Assembly (NCBI GenBank): GCA_037501455.1
Contig: CM074857.1
Location: 122,189,501 to 122,253,500 of the forward strand
Length of the DNA stretch: 64,000 nucleotides
From: Lantana camara
Taxonomy: Eukaryota; Streptophyta; Magnoliopsida; Lamiales; Verbenaceae
Direction of reading: 5' to 3'
Part shown: one piece after another, positions 11,536 to 23,907 of the stretch
Position numbering within the stretch: position 1 is the first letter of the stretch
Layout: each line of letters starts with the position of its first letter
Program-made: the position numbers and the translations under genes
The notes under the pieces: generated by a model
The model's database searches: none
What the model saw: the letters and a program-made list of their open reading frames with translations, nothing else
Told to the model about the DNA's origin: nothing

Positions 11536-12497
11536 GTGTTTTTCACTTATTTATTTTATAAAATAATCATAAAACATCTCTGTTTTAACCTTAATCATTT
11601 ATTAATACATTTTACTCGTTTATGTGACGCAAATTTAAAATATGAGAATGTTTCATCTCCTATTTTATTTATGTATGTATAAATAGACCATCCATGTCAC
11701 AAGAAAATAATTTAAAATTTTCTCATATCACAATTATAATTTGGCCCATCTATTTTATATATATATATATATATATTTACACACGCACCCTATCATTTGG
11801 ACTATTTATTTATACACATAATATATAAATTTTAAAATAAGATATTCTAAAGCCTCTACAAACATAAAAAACGTCGCAAATTACGTAGATGACCAAAGAA
11901 GACACTAATAGAAGTACAGCAAAAGATCTAGAAAGTTCCAGTTCCAGTATTGAGCGACTTTCCTGGTAAATATTAAGGCCAAATCACCTGTGTTTTTCTC
12001 TTATTTTATTTATAAACACATATCTAAGTAAAGTAATAGTAAACTATCTCTCTTTTACTCTCAATCATTTATTAATACACTTTACTCGTTTATATGACGC
12101 AAATGTAAGACATGAGAATGTTTCATCTCCTATTTTATTTATATAAACATGTATAAATAGACGATCCATGTCAAAAAAAAAAAAAAAAATTAAAATTTTC
12201 TCATATGACAATTATAATTTGGACCATTTATTTTTTTTATATATATATTTTTTAAACACACATCCTATAATTTGGACTATCTATTTATACACATAATACA
12301 TATATATAAATAAAATAAAATAAAGAATAATATATAAATTTTAAAATAAGAAATCCTAAAGCCTCTACAAAGGAACACAAACATTAAAAACGTCGCAAAT
12401 AGATGACCAAAGACGACACTAATAGAAGTATAGCAAAAGACCTAGAAAGTTCCAGTCTTGAGCGACTTTCCTGGTAAATATTAAGGCCAAATCACCA
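11536..12497 (+). repeat. tandem duplication upstream of ELIP A (two units)
   Basis: Unit 1 (about 11536-11988) and unit 2 (about 11989-12497) share the same order of blocks. These are a TTTATTAATACA(T/C)TTTAC segment, a CATGAGAATG-like segment, a polymorphic AT run, and a terminal block holding GAAAGTTCCAG...TTTCCTGGTAAATATTAAGGCC. The units differ by small indels and a poly-A run, so the duplication is not very recent. The terminal block also occurs upstream of ELIP B, so ELIP A carries this promoter-distal module twice. Confidence 0.85.
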
Positions 12498-12606
12498 GAT
12501 TTTGAATTTGTGTGGCCACACCCATCCACGTGCCTCAGTAGCTTCAACCAGTTACGTGGATGCAAGAATGCCCACTCCTCTTCTCCACTGCACTGCATTA
12601 TAAATA
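12445..12606 (+). promoter_or_regulatory. ELIP A proximal promoter
   Basis: It contains a GAAAGTTC heat-shock-element-like core (12445-12452), a CACGTG G-box (12527-12532), a TACGTGGA ABRE-like element (12553-12560) and a TATAAATA box (12599-12606), the last 116 bp before the ATG. The same elements in the same order precede ELIP B. G-boxes in ELIP promoters are known HY5 targets in Arabidopsis; the assignment here is by motif and conservation only. Confidence 0.7.
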
Positions 12607-12721
12607 CCAATACGATTTAGTACCACGTCAAGGAAACTACTCTGAATCCAGCTTATTTCTGAACAATCAACCATTCAATTCGTGTATAACTATAGCCTGA
12701 GATCAAATTCATTCACATACA

Positions 12722-13535
12722 ATGGCTGCATCTTGCTATGCAATGGCGCCAGCAATCTCATGTGGAATCCCTGCAACAAGAAGGGCTGCTTCAAACCAGC
12801 TTTTAGGGGCTTCCAACAATCTCAATGTGCTGCCTCTGCAAAGGGACGTCAAATTTAGAGTTAGAAGCATGAGTACTGAGGTAATTAAACTTGTTTCATT
12901 CTTGCTTTCATTTGGTACAGATTAATTGATGCTAATTTCACTGAAGTAGAGCCTTAATTTATTGTCTTGCATGATCTTGATCCAACAGAGAGATGAAACC
13001 AAAGAGCAGCAGGTTCCAACAATTCCATCTCCCCCCGAGCCAATACCTGCTCCGAAGCCCAAGGTATTAACCAAAAACCATGAATTCCAACATAAAATCA
13101 ATAAGAAAATTCTGTCTTTCTTAATTGATCTTGTCTATTGACAAGCACAACAGCTCATATATATGATCTTGCACTATGTGTATGACTCAGGTGAGCACCG
13201 ACTTCTTCGACGTGTTGGCCTTCAGCGGTCCGGCGCCGGAGAGGATCAACGGGAGGCTGGCGATGATCGGGTTCATGGCGGCGATGGGAGTGGAAATAGC
13301 AAAGGGACAGGATATTTTCTCCCAGATACAAAACGGGGGTTTTGCATTGTTCCTTGGCACCAGTGTTCTGCTATCTGCAGCTTCTCTCATTCCCATGTTC
13401 AAAGGTGTAACCACGGAATCGAAATCTGGGAATGTGATGACATCTGAGGCTGAACTCTGGAATGGAAGATTTGCTATGTTGGGGCTGGTGGCATTGGCTC
13501 TCACTGAGTTTGTCAAAGGAGGGGCCCTTGTGTAA
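12722..13535 (+). CDS. ELIP: early light-induced protein (ELIP), chloroplast, copy A
   Basis: Three exons, 12722-12880, 12989-13063 and 13191-13535, with GT-AG phase-0 introns, give 192 aa, a normal ELIP length. Residues 1 to about 48 are a Ser/Ala/Arg-rich chloroplast transit peptide. Residues 54-78 form a Pro-rich linker. Three thylakoid helices follow: helix I with [12 protein letters not shown] (95-106), helix II (about 129-148) and helix III with ELWNGRFAMLGL (from 166). Helices I and III carry the ExxNGRxAM chlorophyll-binding signature of the LHC superfamily. ELIPs accumulate transiently under high light, cold, heat or desiccation. They are thought to bind free chlorophyll and limit photo-oxidative damage. 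It is intact and the better-known member of a two-gene set here; the start is the only ATG giving a transit peptide. Confidence 0.95.
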
Positions 13536-14101
13536 TTTTGTAAAGTATTAGATCTCCTAAACTGGAAGTTGTATAGTTTATTTTGTATTAGGTACGAATA
13601 TGTGTATCGTATAGCTAGATTGAAATTAGTCGATGTAATATTTAGGCGAAGTCTTTCATATAATTAGTCGAAGAAAGATTCTCTTTGTAATTTCTCAGGA
13701 TTATTTTGTGTGAAAGTAAATTAATGAATTGTGGAAGATGTAATTAAAGTTTTGGTGTGCCTAATTAAGTATCAACTGACAATAATTCTTGCTAAGACGA
13801 CACTTACTGAATTAACTGTACTTGTGTAGTGGTATATAACCATTGATCTTAGTAGTTACTACTAGATAATCAATTAATCAAGTGATTAGTTTGAGGAACT
13901 TGAACTGATACTGTCTTACTAAACTTGCTTAAACTTAAACATATAGATTAGCTACTTATTGTCTGTGCTTGAATTATTTTGAATCGTTACATAACTCAAT
14001 TTCGCTATGGTTGGTCTTAGCCTTTAATCTCTTGCAGTTCCCGATCTAATAACGAATGCTTTTCTATATGCTATTCTTTTTATTTTAATTTTGGCTTCTG
14101 T
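13536..14101. other. ELIP A 3' flank
   Basis: AT-rich sequence after the ELIP A stop, presumably including its 3' UTR. No other gene or element is recognised. Confidence 0.5.
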
Positions 14102-14478
14102 ATAGGTTGGTGATTTTCTAAAAATGGTGTACTTTTGGACGTATATTTCAACTTTGGTGTACTTTGCAGGTGTAGTGCAATTTTGGGATTTTCCGCTTTT
14201 GGTAAATGCGGAATCACTGTAGTGAATAGTGATTCCCCTTTTGGTAAAAGCGGAATCACCCTAGTGAATAGTGATTTTCGCTTTTGCGATCACAATCGTA
14301 AAAGCGAAAATCACTATTCACTAGGGTGATTCCGCTTTTGGCAAAAGCGGAATCACTATTCACTACAGTGATTCCGCATTTGCCAAAAGCGGAAAATCCC
14401 AAAATTGCACTACACCTGCAAAGTACACCAAAATTGAACTACACACAAAAAAAAACACTAATTTTAGAAATTCACCTA
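14102..14478. mobile_element. palindromic (foldback) MITE
   Basis: Nearly the whole 377 bp is one imperfect palindrome centred near 14291. The arms begin TAGGTTGGTGATTTTCTAAAA and end TTTTAGAAATTCACCTA. Inside each arm, short nested palindromes based on CCGCTTTTGGYAAAAGCGG recur. No coding capacity is present. I could not establish a clear target-site duplication, so the superfamily is unassigned. A short related fragment (ACCAAAAGCGGAATCA) appears near 24490. Confidence 0.8.
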
Positions 14479-15419
14479 ATTTTTTTCTAGTGTTGAAGTG
14501 TTGTTGACGTTTGAGAAATATATATATATATATATATATATATTTAAATAAAACGATCAGGCAAACCTTAGGGGTTTTAGCCTTTAGGCGAGCCTCCCCT
14601 AATTTATTGCAAAAAGGCCCAAAAAGAAAAAGTAATAAGAAATTAAAGCAAGTCAAGCATTAGTCAAAGAAGTTATATAAAAATGTCCACCTAAACATTG
14701 AGGCAAGAAGATTTCGGGTTATAACCATTACACAGGAACCTCACACTGAAAAGTCCCATCGGGGAGATGCACACACAATTGAATAGATAATGTTTTTTAC
14801 AATGTATCAAAGAAAACAATTTACTTACATATTAGGTATATAGATAAGCGAAGTATGTGGCAACTACTAGCCACTAGAGGTGCTTGTAGTTAGGTAAATC
14901 AACCATCATGGTAATTGAATCAAAATTTTGGTTCAGTATAAGGTACCATAAGCTGAAATTTCAATGTATCGCACAAAATTGATTTCTCTTAATAGTATAG
15001 GGTAGGGTAAATACTTTTTGTTTAGTTTAATTTGCTATACCATATATTTTTATGTTTTAGTTTGCTGTTTAACAATTAATATATTTTTCAATTACCCTTC
15101 CGTATATTTTTCATATATATATATATATATATATATATTTGATATAGCTACTTTTTTATTTTTCTTTTTTTAAAACACATATTTTTAAGTAGGATTCAAA
15201 TTTAAGTCGTTATTCGAAAACCAACCCTATTGGCTTGATATAGCCCCCTTTTTTTTTACCTGTGCAACTTTATATACCCGTCATATGTATGAGTTCTTTG
15301 AACTTGCTTCTCAACACATTATCATTACTAATCAAGTTGATTTAATTATCAACACATGCATATGGAATTGTAAATAAATAATCTAAAATATGAAATAATT
15401 CGGAGCGATATATATAATA
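14479..15419. other. AT-rich intergenic sequence with TA microsatellites
   Basis: (TA)n tracts lie at about 14518-14543 and 15115-15138. I see no gene, RNA or clear element. Confidence 0.5.
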
Positions 15420-16481
15420 GGGTAAATTACCCTCCTTATTGGATGATCATGATACTTTTTGTAAATCGAAATTCTTGATCAATGGAGGAACACCCCTTTT
15501 TTCAATAAGATACCAAAGTGGATGATATATGACTACCCACATAATAAGCGAAATTACAAATTAGGACCTGTACTTTGAGAAATTATATATTAGTCCCTCT
15601 CCGTTATATTTCGTTTGAGATCTCTTCATTCCATTAGTGTTCCGTCAGGTTTGACCATTGTAATTCCAAAAATACCCTTCGTATTATTTTATTATTTATG
15701 AAATGACCAAAATACCCCTAGGGACTATTTTGTAATATAAATAAAGTGGGGGTTCGTTTTGTTAGAAAATATACTAGTTAGGAATGTATTTGTAATATTG
15801 TAACATATTTTTTAAATTACATTATATTAAAAAAATATTATAATAATTTGTGCATATAATGAATAAACCTTATTTTTGTTGTATATATTTGTATTTTTGA
15901 ATTAGCCATTAAATACATATTCTTTTATATGAAAATATACAAATTAAAAACATTTTATAGATTTTAGGGATTTAATTTTTGTGTATAATTAAAAATTAAT
16001 ACATTTTATTTATGTTGTGTATAATATATATATTTAGTATTCCTACAAATGATATATTACATAATATATTATTAATGAATTCAAATCAAAATCAAAATTA
16101 AAAAAAAAAATCAAAAGGAAAATAAAAAGAAGAATAAAAAAAAAACCCACCCCACCCTACAAAAAATTAATAGGAATTGGAAATTTTTCGTTTTTTCGCC
16201 AAATTCAACGTATGGGTAATGCTTTTCGATCACCCCAACGTGAAGATCGCATTAGTACCAATTTCATGGTCCAATTTTCAATGGTGATGGCTCTACAATG
16301 GAGCAAAGTCGCGACAACGACGGAGGTGTTGGATCTCCTTTCCCGGCGAGCTCTTCCGGCGACGAAGACTCGTATCTGCCCTATTTCAACATGCTAAAGA
16401 CGGTTGTGGCCTTGGTTCAGGCTGATATTGGCCCTAGGTGGCGGTTTGGAGGTGGTGGGCGCGTAACTTGACGACAACAAT

Positions 16482-19400
16482 TGTAGCGCCCCAACGCCAC
16501 AACCCCGAACCGATGTACATCCCAAGTAACTAGGAAACCCTAACACTCAAGAGATACTTCGGCGAACGGACAAACTCAACGATTAAACAGAGCTTTAATT
16601 GTGTTAATAAAGCAGCGGAAATGTAGAAATTTAAAACTTTTAAAACGTGTATGCACCAACAGATAACATGATCTTAAGTAAAGAAACAACTAGGCATATA
16701 ATATCATACAGTCGATAACTTAATGTAACGCCCCAATTTCAGGTACGTACGACACGTGTGAGATTTTTTTTGAGAGTTAAGATTTATTTAATTCTTTTAC
16801 TTATTAAATTCCTATATTTATGATAAATTGTGGAAATTTCACTGTAATATGTTTACGTGGAAATACGTTAAATATGTGTCAATTCGGGATTTTTGGTGTT
16901 ACGTGAATTAATTATCTAGACATGATTTAATTACCTAATTGTCCTTAATTGCTCATTTCCTTTTATTTAAGGACCAAATTGCATGAAAGCTTCTTGGACT
17001 AAATTGATTACTTTCCAAACCTTTTATACTTAATTGCATGACTTATAAAACTTGGAGGATTTGATCATAAATATTACATTTTTGCCTAAAAATGTCGGTA
17101 TATGTATATCTTCTCCAACCTTCATTTTCATTTTTCATAAAATCATATATGTTTGCTTCCTTGTTCACCGAACCATCATCCCTCAAGAAAGAAAAGAGAA
17201 TTCATCCCTTTCATCTAGGAATTTGAAGGATTGGATAGTTTGGAGACATCATCATCATCTCTTATCTCTCCATTTCTCTCTTTCAAGTTGTTCTCCCGGG
17301 GCGGAGATTATGATCAGCAAAGCATGTTCTCGCATCCATGAGTCGTCGTGTCGCCTGTCAGGTGAGGTTTAGTTATTAATTATTTAGAACCCTATAACCC
17401 TTATGTGGATTTCGGCCAAATTACACATGCGTATAATTTTATAATCGTTTTCCAACAACAAGGGATTTAATAACTACTCGTGTATCATGTTACAAGTCAT
17501 GTTCCGTGAAAGTAAATCGTGTTTCCTGAAACTAATCGCGTTCATGACAAGAAAACCGTGTATCGTGTTATCGTGATCGTGTTTGGCGAATTATCATGTA
17601 TCGTGTTTATGGGCCCGAGGGTGAGTGTTTGAGCCAACCGGGAAAGCATAGGGCTGACGGGTAACTCATAACACCTCTCTCAAACCGTGGGGATGCCCCC
17701 TGAATCCACCAGAAGGTTTGGTGGAGGAAGGAGTCCCGTACGTGGGAGTCATGCTCCCGACGTACGTCGTGTTATCGTGGGTGGTTCGGGCCTTGCAAAC
17801 CCACCACCAATGGAGTGAAGGATGGATTTCATGTTATTGATCGTGTGCACTTTAATGACTTGCATGATAACCTAATTAAATGAAAGTGCAATCCTTGTTC
17901 ACTGTCGAGGTTGGTTGGAGATCGTGCACGCCCCTCGCCAGGGCCACTGATAGTTATAATAGCCGTGATTATCGTGTTAAACCTGATAGTTGTAATCTCG
18001 GGCGAGTCCTTGATATTCTTGCACTTATATTGTTGTTATTATTGTTTTAGTTACAAAACCTTACCCGAGGTTACAACTTGCATGTTCTTTGCGCTAATAT
18101 ATATCTATGCCCCTCACTCAGTCTTCCATAGACTGATACCTCCACCTTTCAGGTTCTTGCAGGTGCACGCTAGGCGGGAGTCGAGTCGTGTCAAGTCCAG
18201 TCCATGTAGTCGAGTCGATCACGGTGCATATTGTTTATTGTCGTGTTAGAATTGTTAATATAGTTACTTGTTATTTATATTCGGAGATGATAATGTATTG
18301 ATATGGAAAGCTAGAACATATTTTGTCTTACTTGGCAATCGAGAAATGTCGTGACATGTTTATTGATTATATTTGATCGTGATTAGTTTATGCTTCCGCT
18401 TTCACCCGTTCGCTGTAGGTTGGTTCATGTACAGATTGTCCGTTTCGTATGTGGATTGACCTATAGTGCGGGGGTGTGGCACCTCCACGTGTACGGGGTG
18501 CTACACTTAAACTAAACAAGTGGGGAAACATTTGGTTTAGCATATTTAAGTAATGTTTCAGGATACAACCTGGACATGCTTCCAGAACGAAACGTATAAA
18601 CATATAGGTAAATGCAACGAATATTATGCAAGACAACAATAGAGCAAACAGTATTCTTGACTTAACAAAAGACGTCCTAAAGCTTCAAGATACCTCTAGA
18701 AAGCGCCTGGCTGCAAACCTGAAACCATGAGGTTAGAAAATGGTCGAGGGATTAGTCAAAAGGACTAAGTGAGGTATAACTTGAAAATATATTAAGTACT
18801 TGGAAAAACTTTAGGGAAAAAGAAATAGTTTTAATTCAAAACTTACTATCGAAATACAGTTCTAAATCTTTTTCTTTAATCAAGATTATCAAGCAATCAC
18901 ACACATGCACACACATCAGGGGTTCTGGTTCATACATAATTTTATAAAAGGAATAGGGTCAAGGTAGATTTTCAAAGGTATGAACCAATTTTCAAAACTG
19001 AATTTGCCCGCAAGCTAGGCGTTCTCCAACCTTTACTCCCAAAATATTTAACGGGGTCGGTATCGAGACCAACTAAGATCTCGACACCCAGAATTCACAT
19101 GCACCATCCTTTTTCCTCCGGTTGTCGCGCCCAGGGAGCTACCCCGCGATGACGTAAACAGGAATGGGAGGAAATTACATCCACCTCTCCCGACCTTCGA
19201 TGTGGAGTAACCAACCTCCGATTAAACCATCATCAAGGTCTGTACGACGGCCAGTATCATAGTAGCCATTGGCGCTTGCCTCCCGGTCTACTAATCAACC
19301 GAACCGTCAGGGCCCAACAGAACAGGATTCCAGAAGCTTGCATTTCAGAATATCAGAAGTGCTTAGAGCACACAGAGTTTAGAAATTGGATCTTTAATCA

Positions 19401-21468
19401 AAACTGAATGACTGTAAACAGAACGGTATATCAAAAATTATTACTTTAAAATGGAAGCATTGTCCCAAAAGGGAAAATGTTTAACTTAAAAGATAAGTGT
19501 CTTTGAATCTGAATGGATTGATTTTGAAATCATTTGTATACGTATGTATATTCATGGTTCCAGTTGAAAATAGTTTAAACCTCACCTATTTATTTAGGTA
19601 GATAAGTAGTTGGTAGAGGATAGGGATCAAGCAGTGCCCTGGGGATTCCAGGTCTCGGTCTTAACTCCTGTAAGTAATACACTACTATGAGCTTAAGGAA
19701 CTAAGTCCCGGAATGGATCAATGATGCATGATTGAATGATGGAAATCACACAATTGACTAGAGAGTATTAATCGAGAAGGATTACCTTCATCGGAGGAAG
19801 AATTCGGATAAGTAATTAAATCTTAATTGGAAAAATTATAGTACAAAATTAAATAACATACTTAGGGTTATAAAAAGATCAATTTCTAGAAAAGAGTTTG
19901 ATTTAAAAGCTTAATTTTGGTTCCCGATTTGAAATTTTGCGAAAAAGGATTTTACCGTTGAATCCGTCTCGTTAAAACGAGTCCGTTGATATAAGTCAAA
20001 GTTACTATTCTGGTCAAAGGCATTGTTTCGGTCAAAGGTACTGTTCACGTATACCGTATTTATACGATAGGTATACGGTATTAATATGAAAATATGTTTG
20101 GTACTTATACGAAAATACTTTAAGTATTTATACTAAAATACATTTGGTATTTATACAAAAATACATACCGTATTTATACATAGGAAAAACTAATATGTAT
20201 ACGTATTTATACATATATACTATAACTTATATCAATTGGTTAGGCCAAATAATTAAACATGTAACAATTAAAAACTATAGGCTATAAATTATATTTCATG
20301 TAACATGTATATAACCAAATCATGTATCATATTAGTTTACCTAAGTAGGAACGAATTATAATTAAATGTAACATGTATCATGCCATAATAGTTGTCATAT
20401 AATTAAATTGTAACATAATTAAATCATGTATCATTTAATTATAAACTATAAATTATTAAACATAAATCATGTAATTCATGGATTTAGAACATAATTTTAA
20501 ATACATAATCCATGCATAAACAAATCATATAATAATCTAAAATAAAACATAAATTAAAATCTAAACTAAATATGACTAAAACATAAATTAAATAAATAAA
20601 TAAATAAAAACTAAACAAAAAAAATAAAAAGGAAAACTTACCTCAAAATCGGTAGTCAGTGAGCAAGGAAAAATGGCTGACCCCAAACACCATATTTATA
20701 GATATATTTAGGGGCTAATCATTAATTACTAATTGTGGTAGGGACTAGACGGGGCTTTGAGTGTAATTATTGATAAAAAATAAGATTTTCTCAAAAATTA
20801 AATATAAAATGGTAGAAAAAGGGTATTTAGGTCATTTCATCTTCAAACGAGTAGCTACGAGAGTGGGAAAAGTGTTCAAAGTTCAGGAAATAAAATTTCC
20901 TTCGAAACGCCTACTCATACGTCAAAATCGGACGTACGGTTTAAAAGTTCTAATTCTTGAAATGAATAGTAACTTATTTGTTAAACGTTTTCGTTTACTA
21001 GTCGAGCTAGGGTCGGAATTAGGGCTTGAAAATCATATCAAAATTCATGAAATAAATCAAGGATCGTTTTAAGTATAATATTGAGGGGTAACCGGTGTAC
21101 CGATCAAAAGTTAATTTCGGTGAAGAATAATAATTATAATTATTTTTAAAAGGAAATCCTAAATTACTTCTAAAATTCATAAAAGGTTCTCGGGACTTGG
21201 AAAACAAGTTTGAATTATTAAAAATCATGAGTTTTGATCCTTTAAAATTCCATTGACAAAACGGGGCATAAATGGTTCGGGAAATGAATAGTACTTTAGG
21301 GTTTTAGTGCCGACTTTCCCTCGAAATAACATAATATTACAAAAGAGCACGTATTTCACATAAAGATGCAATGCATGAAGTGTTTTAAATATGGATCAAG
21401 GTCTATAAACGCTCTTACGATACCCTTAGCTTACCGTTTACCACCAGACCCCGATCCAGGCTATTACA
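16482..21468 (-). mobile_element. solo-LTR-like unit A (interrupted by unit B)
   Basis: The unit starts TGTAGCGCCCC and ends CTATTACA on +, flanked by a perfect 5-bp duplication ACAAT (16477-16481 and 21469-21473). Read on the minus strand it ends GGGGCGCTACA, matching the 3' ends of units B and D, so it lies in reverse orientation. Without unit B it is about 3.2 kb and has no coding capacity. I interpret it as a solo LTR or very large non-coding LTR of a Ty3/gypsy-like family; short open frames inside (for example near 20770) are not supported. Confidence 0.8.
16724..18505 (+). mobile_element. solo-LTR-like unit B
   Basis: 1782 bp, from TGTAACGCCCC to GGGGTGCTACA. A perfect 5-bp target-site duplication CTTAA flanks it (16719-16723 and 18506-18510). 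It is inserted in unit A, so it is younger than A. Near its 3' part it shares with unit D the sequence order CCCTCAC-CAGTCTT-AGACTGA-TTGCAGGT-GCTAGGCG. No gene is present. Confidence 0.87.
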
Positions 21469-21964
21469 ACAATGGGATGACCGCTCCGGCCTGTTGGGAA
21501 TAGTGCCCTGAAAATTCAATTTGTTGAATTAATTAAACTGAATTTACAGCAAGTTATGAGTATTTCACATAATGATAATTAATGGCGTGTGGTGGTATTC
21601 TTATATGAAACGTGTTTCATAGGAAAAGACTTTGAATACCGAAATCACATAATATCACAAAAGAGCACGTATTTCACATAAAGATGCAATGCATGAAGTA
21701 TTTTAAATATGGATCAAGGTATATAAACGCTCTTACGATACCCTTAGCTTACCGTTTACGACCAGGCCCCTATCCAGGCTATTACAACAATGGGATGATC
21801 GCTCCGGCCTGTTGGGAATAGTGCCCTTAAAATTCAATTTGTTGAATTAATTAAACTGAATTTACAGCAAGTTATGAGTATTTCACATAATGATAATTAA
21901 TGGCGTGTGGTGGTATTCTTATATGAAACGTGTTTCATAGGAAAAGACTTTGAATACCGAAATC
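21329..21964 (+). repeat. 318-bp tandem duplication across the A/C junction
   Basis: 21329-21646 is repeated almost exactly as 21647-21964. Each unit contains the last 140 bp of unit A, the ACAAT duplication, 18 bp of host DNA and the first 155 bp of unit C. The duplication must therefore have arisen after both insertions. Confidence 0.9.
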
Positions 21965-23907
21965 ACGTGTCATTAAAGTTCTAGTCGGTAAGATAAGAAT
22001 ATGTTCTTATCAAGACTATAACGTGGTTATATAAGATGATTAGTCTTTCTTCATAGGGAATGATGATTCCGATTATAACACGTTGATGATTTACAATAGG
22101 ATTGCAAACATCGAACTGGGCCACTGAGATTATTCATTTTATACTGCTATCTAAAATGAATAAAATCTCAGGAAGCATTATGCTCTTAATTCTGACAATA
22201 TTTCGGCTTTAGGCATGTAGTGTTAGTCACTGTAATATACTCGAAGTGAGGTCTTGGTAACGGTGGCCAAAATACTTTGTACGTTCGGTGACAACATGAA
22301 ATGTGCTAAAGAGTTATATTGATCGAGGAATTTGTGGCCTTGCTGGAAGGTAAAAGATATCCCTGAAATAGATTTGCAAAAGTTTGAATTAAGACTTTGG
22401 CCAAAGCACTTCGCGTGATACGTCACTGAAGTTGTATGTTGAATGTGTTTCACATACAGATAATTTGAACTTAAGGCGAATCAATAAATTTCAAATTAGA
22501 GATGAAAAATAAATGATAGCAGTTGCAATTTATTTTTCATGGATATCTACACGGAGGAGTGAAATATGAAATTATTCTAGATCGAGAAATTCGTGAATAA
22601 TTTAATTAATTTTAGAGTACAATAATATTTATTTAGTGGAATTAAATATTGTTAAACGGTAATTAATTATTGTCATGAGATGATAATATATTAATCTGTT
22701 TGGAGCTAAAATTAATTAGTCCTGCAGGTCCCCTGCAAGCCCCAATTGAAAACCCCAAGAGAAAATATTAAAAGGAGAAAGAGAAATGAACTTTCAAAGT
22801 GTTTGAAAATAAGCCAAGAAATTTATTTTAAGAAAATAAATCAAGTTTCAAAGAGTTGGAAATGCCCGGAATTTTATTTTGGAGAAAATAAAATTTTCAT
22901 CGTAAAAAAAAAAAAAAAGAAAAAGACATGGCAGGTGTTGACGTGTCACGCCACGTCAGCGAATCAAGACCCAGTTGGCGCTGACACAGCGGCCGCGTGT
23001 GCGACCGAGATCGCGCAGCGTCAGCGCAAACGGGCGGCCCAGATTGCATGTTGACTGAGTCAGTCAACGGGTCAGGATCCGGGTCAACGGATCGGGCCAA
23101 CGAATAGGGTTTAACCGGACCGAACACGTGGCATCACCAGGACTGGCCACATGTCAAACCGGGTTCGGCCAGCGCGTGGCTGGTGGCGCTAGACTCGTGG
23201 CGACGAGACCTTGAACGTGGTCACCTCGGATTTCGTGTCCAAATTGTGCACGCAAGTGGGAAGTGAAATTACCATTTTGCGCTCGGTTTTTCCCCTATAA
23301 ATAGAGGTCTTGTCCCTTCATTTTTCATTCACAAGTTTGGGAGAGGTTTTTGCTGAACTTTCGGCTTTGAAACCATATCTCTTTTCTCCTAGTTAATTCC
23401 GATTTATTTTGGAATTAATTTTAATTAGGTGTTTATATAAAACGCCTAATTTCGGGAGATAAACCCTGAAAACGGTTTTCTAGTTTAAACTTTTATTTTC
23501 TAAGTATTTAGAGAAATACTTTCGGAGCCCACACTCCGAGGGTTTCTCTGGGGTTATTGCAGGGAAGCTCTGCCGGTGAGGAGATCGGGTATCGGGTTAT
23601 CGGGAGGTGAATTCGGGAGCTGGAAAAATACCGTTAGATAGCCATATTTGGAGTATGGTAATATTTTACAGTTATATTGTTTTAAGCATGATAAATTATA
23701 TGCTCTTAAGTGTTAATTGCATGTTAGATATTTATCTGCTTAAGTGATTTAAAATTTATTATCAATTGCATGCATATACTTGAGTAGATCCGGCTAGTCT
23801 TCCGCTATTATATTAAAATGTTTTAGAAATATTTTAATACTTGTATTATAAAAAAAATTTTAAAATGTGGTCCTGGACCGTTACTGTTCTGGGCCCGCTA
23901 CCCAGTA
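21810..23907 (+). mobile_element. solo LTR C
   Basis: Begins TGTTGGGAATAGTGCCC, the same 17 bases as the start of the 2.1-kb LTRs of the element at 49409-59402. It ends CCCAGTA, which reads as a decayed CCCAACA terminus. CGGCC occurs immediately before the left end and again at 23908-23912, a 5-bp target-site duplication. Length is about 2.1 kb, matching that LTR family. It contains a TATA box but no primer-binding site or internal domain, hence a solo LTR. A partial second copy of its first 155 bp lies at 21492-21646 because of the tandem duplication. Confidence 0.78.
23296..23303 (+). promoter_or_regulatory. TATA box of solo LTR C
   Basis: CCCTATAAATAGAGG follows a GC-rich U3-like stretch (about 22930-23240). 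This is the expected promoter position in an LTR of this size. Confidence 0.6.

Noticed and set aside
16201..16397. 61-aa ORF as a gene
   Set aside because: Lies in the core of the Mutator-like element and stops early; retained only as a possible captured fragment.
17052..18249. ORFs of 106 and 112 aa inside unit B
   Set aside because: No known motif and no conservation with unit D; the unit is LTR-like and non-coding.
20770..21072. 100-aa ORF in unit A
   Set aside because: Lys/Phe-rich translation of AT-rich DNA without domain; no evidence of transcription or conservation.
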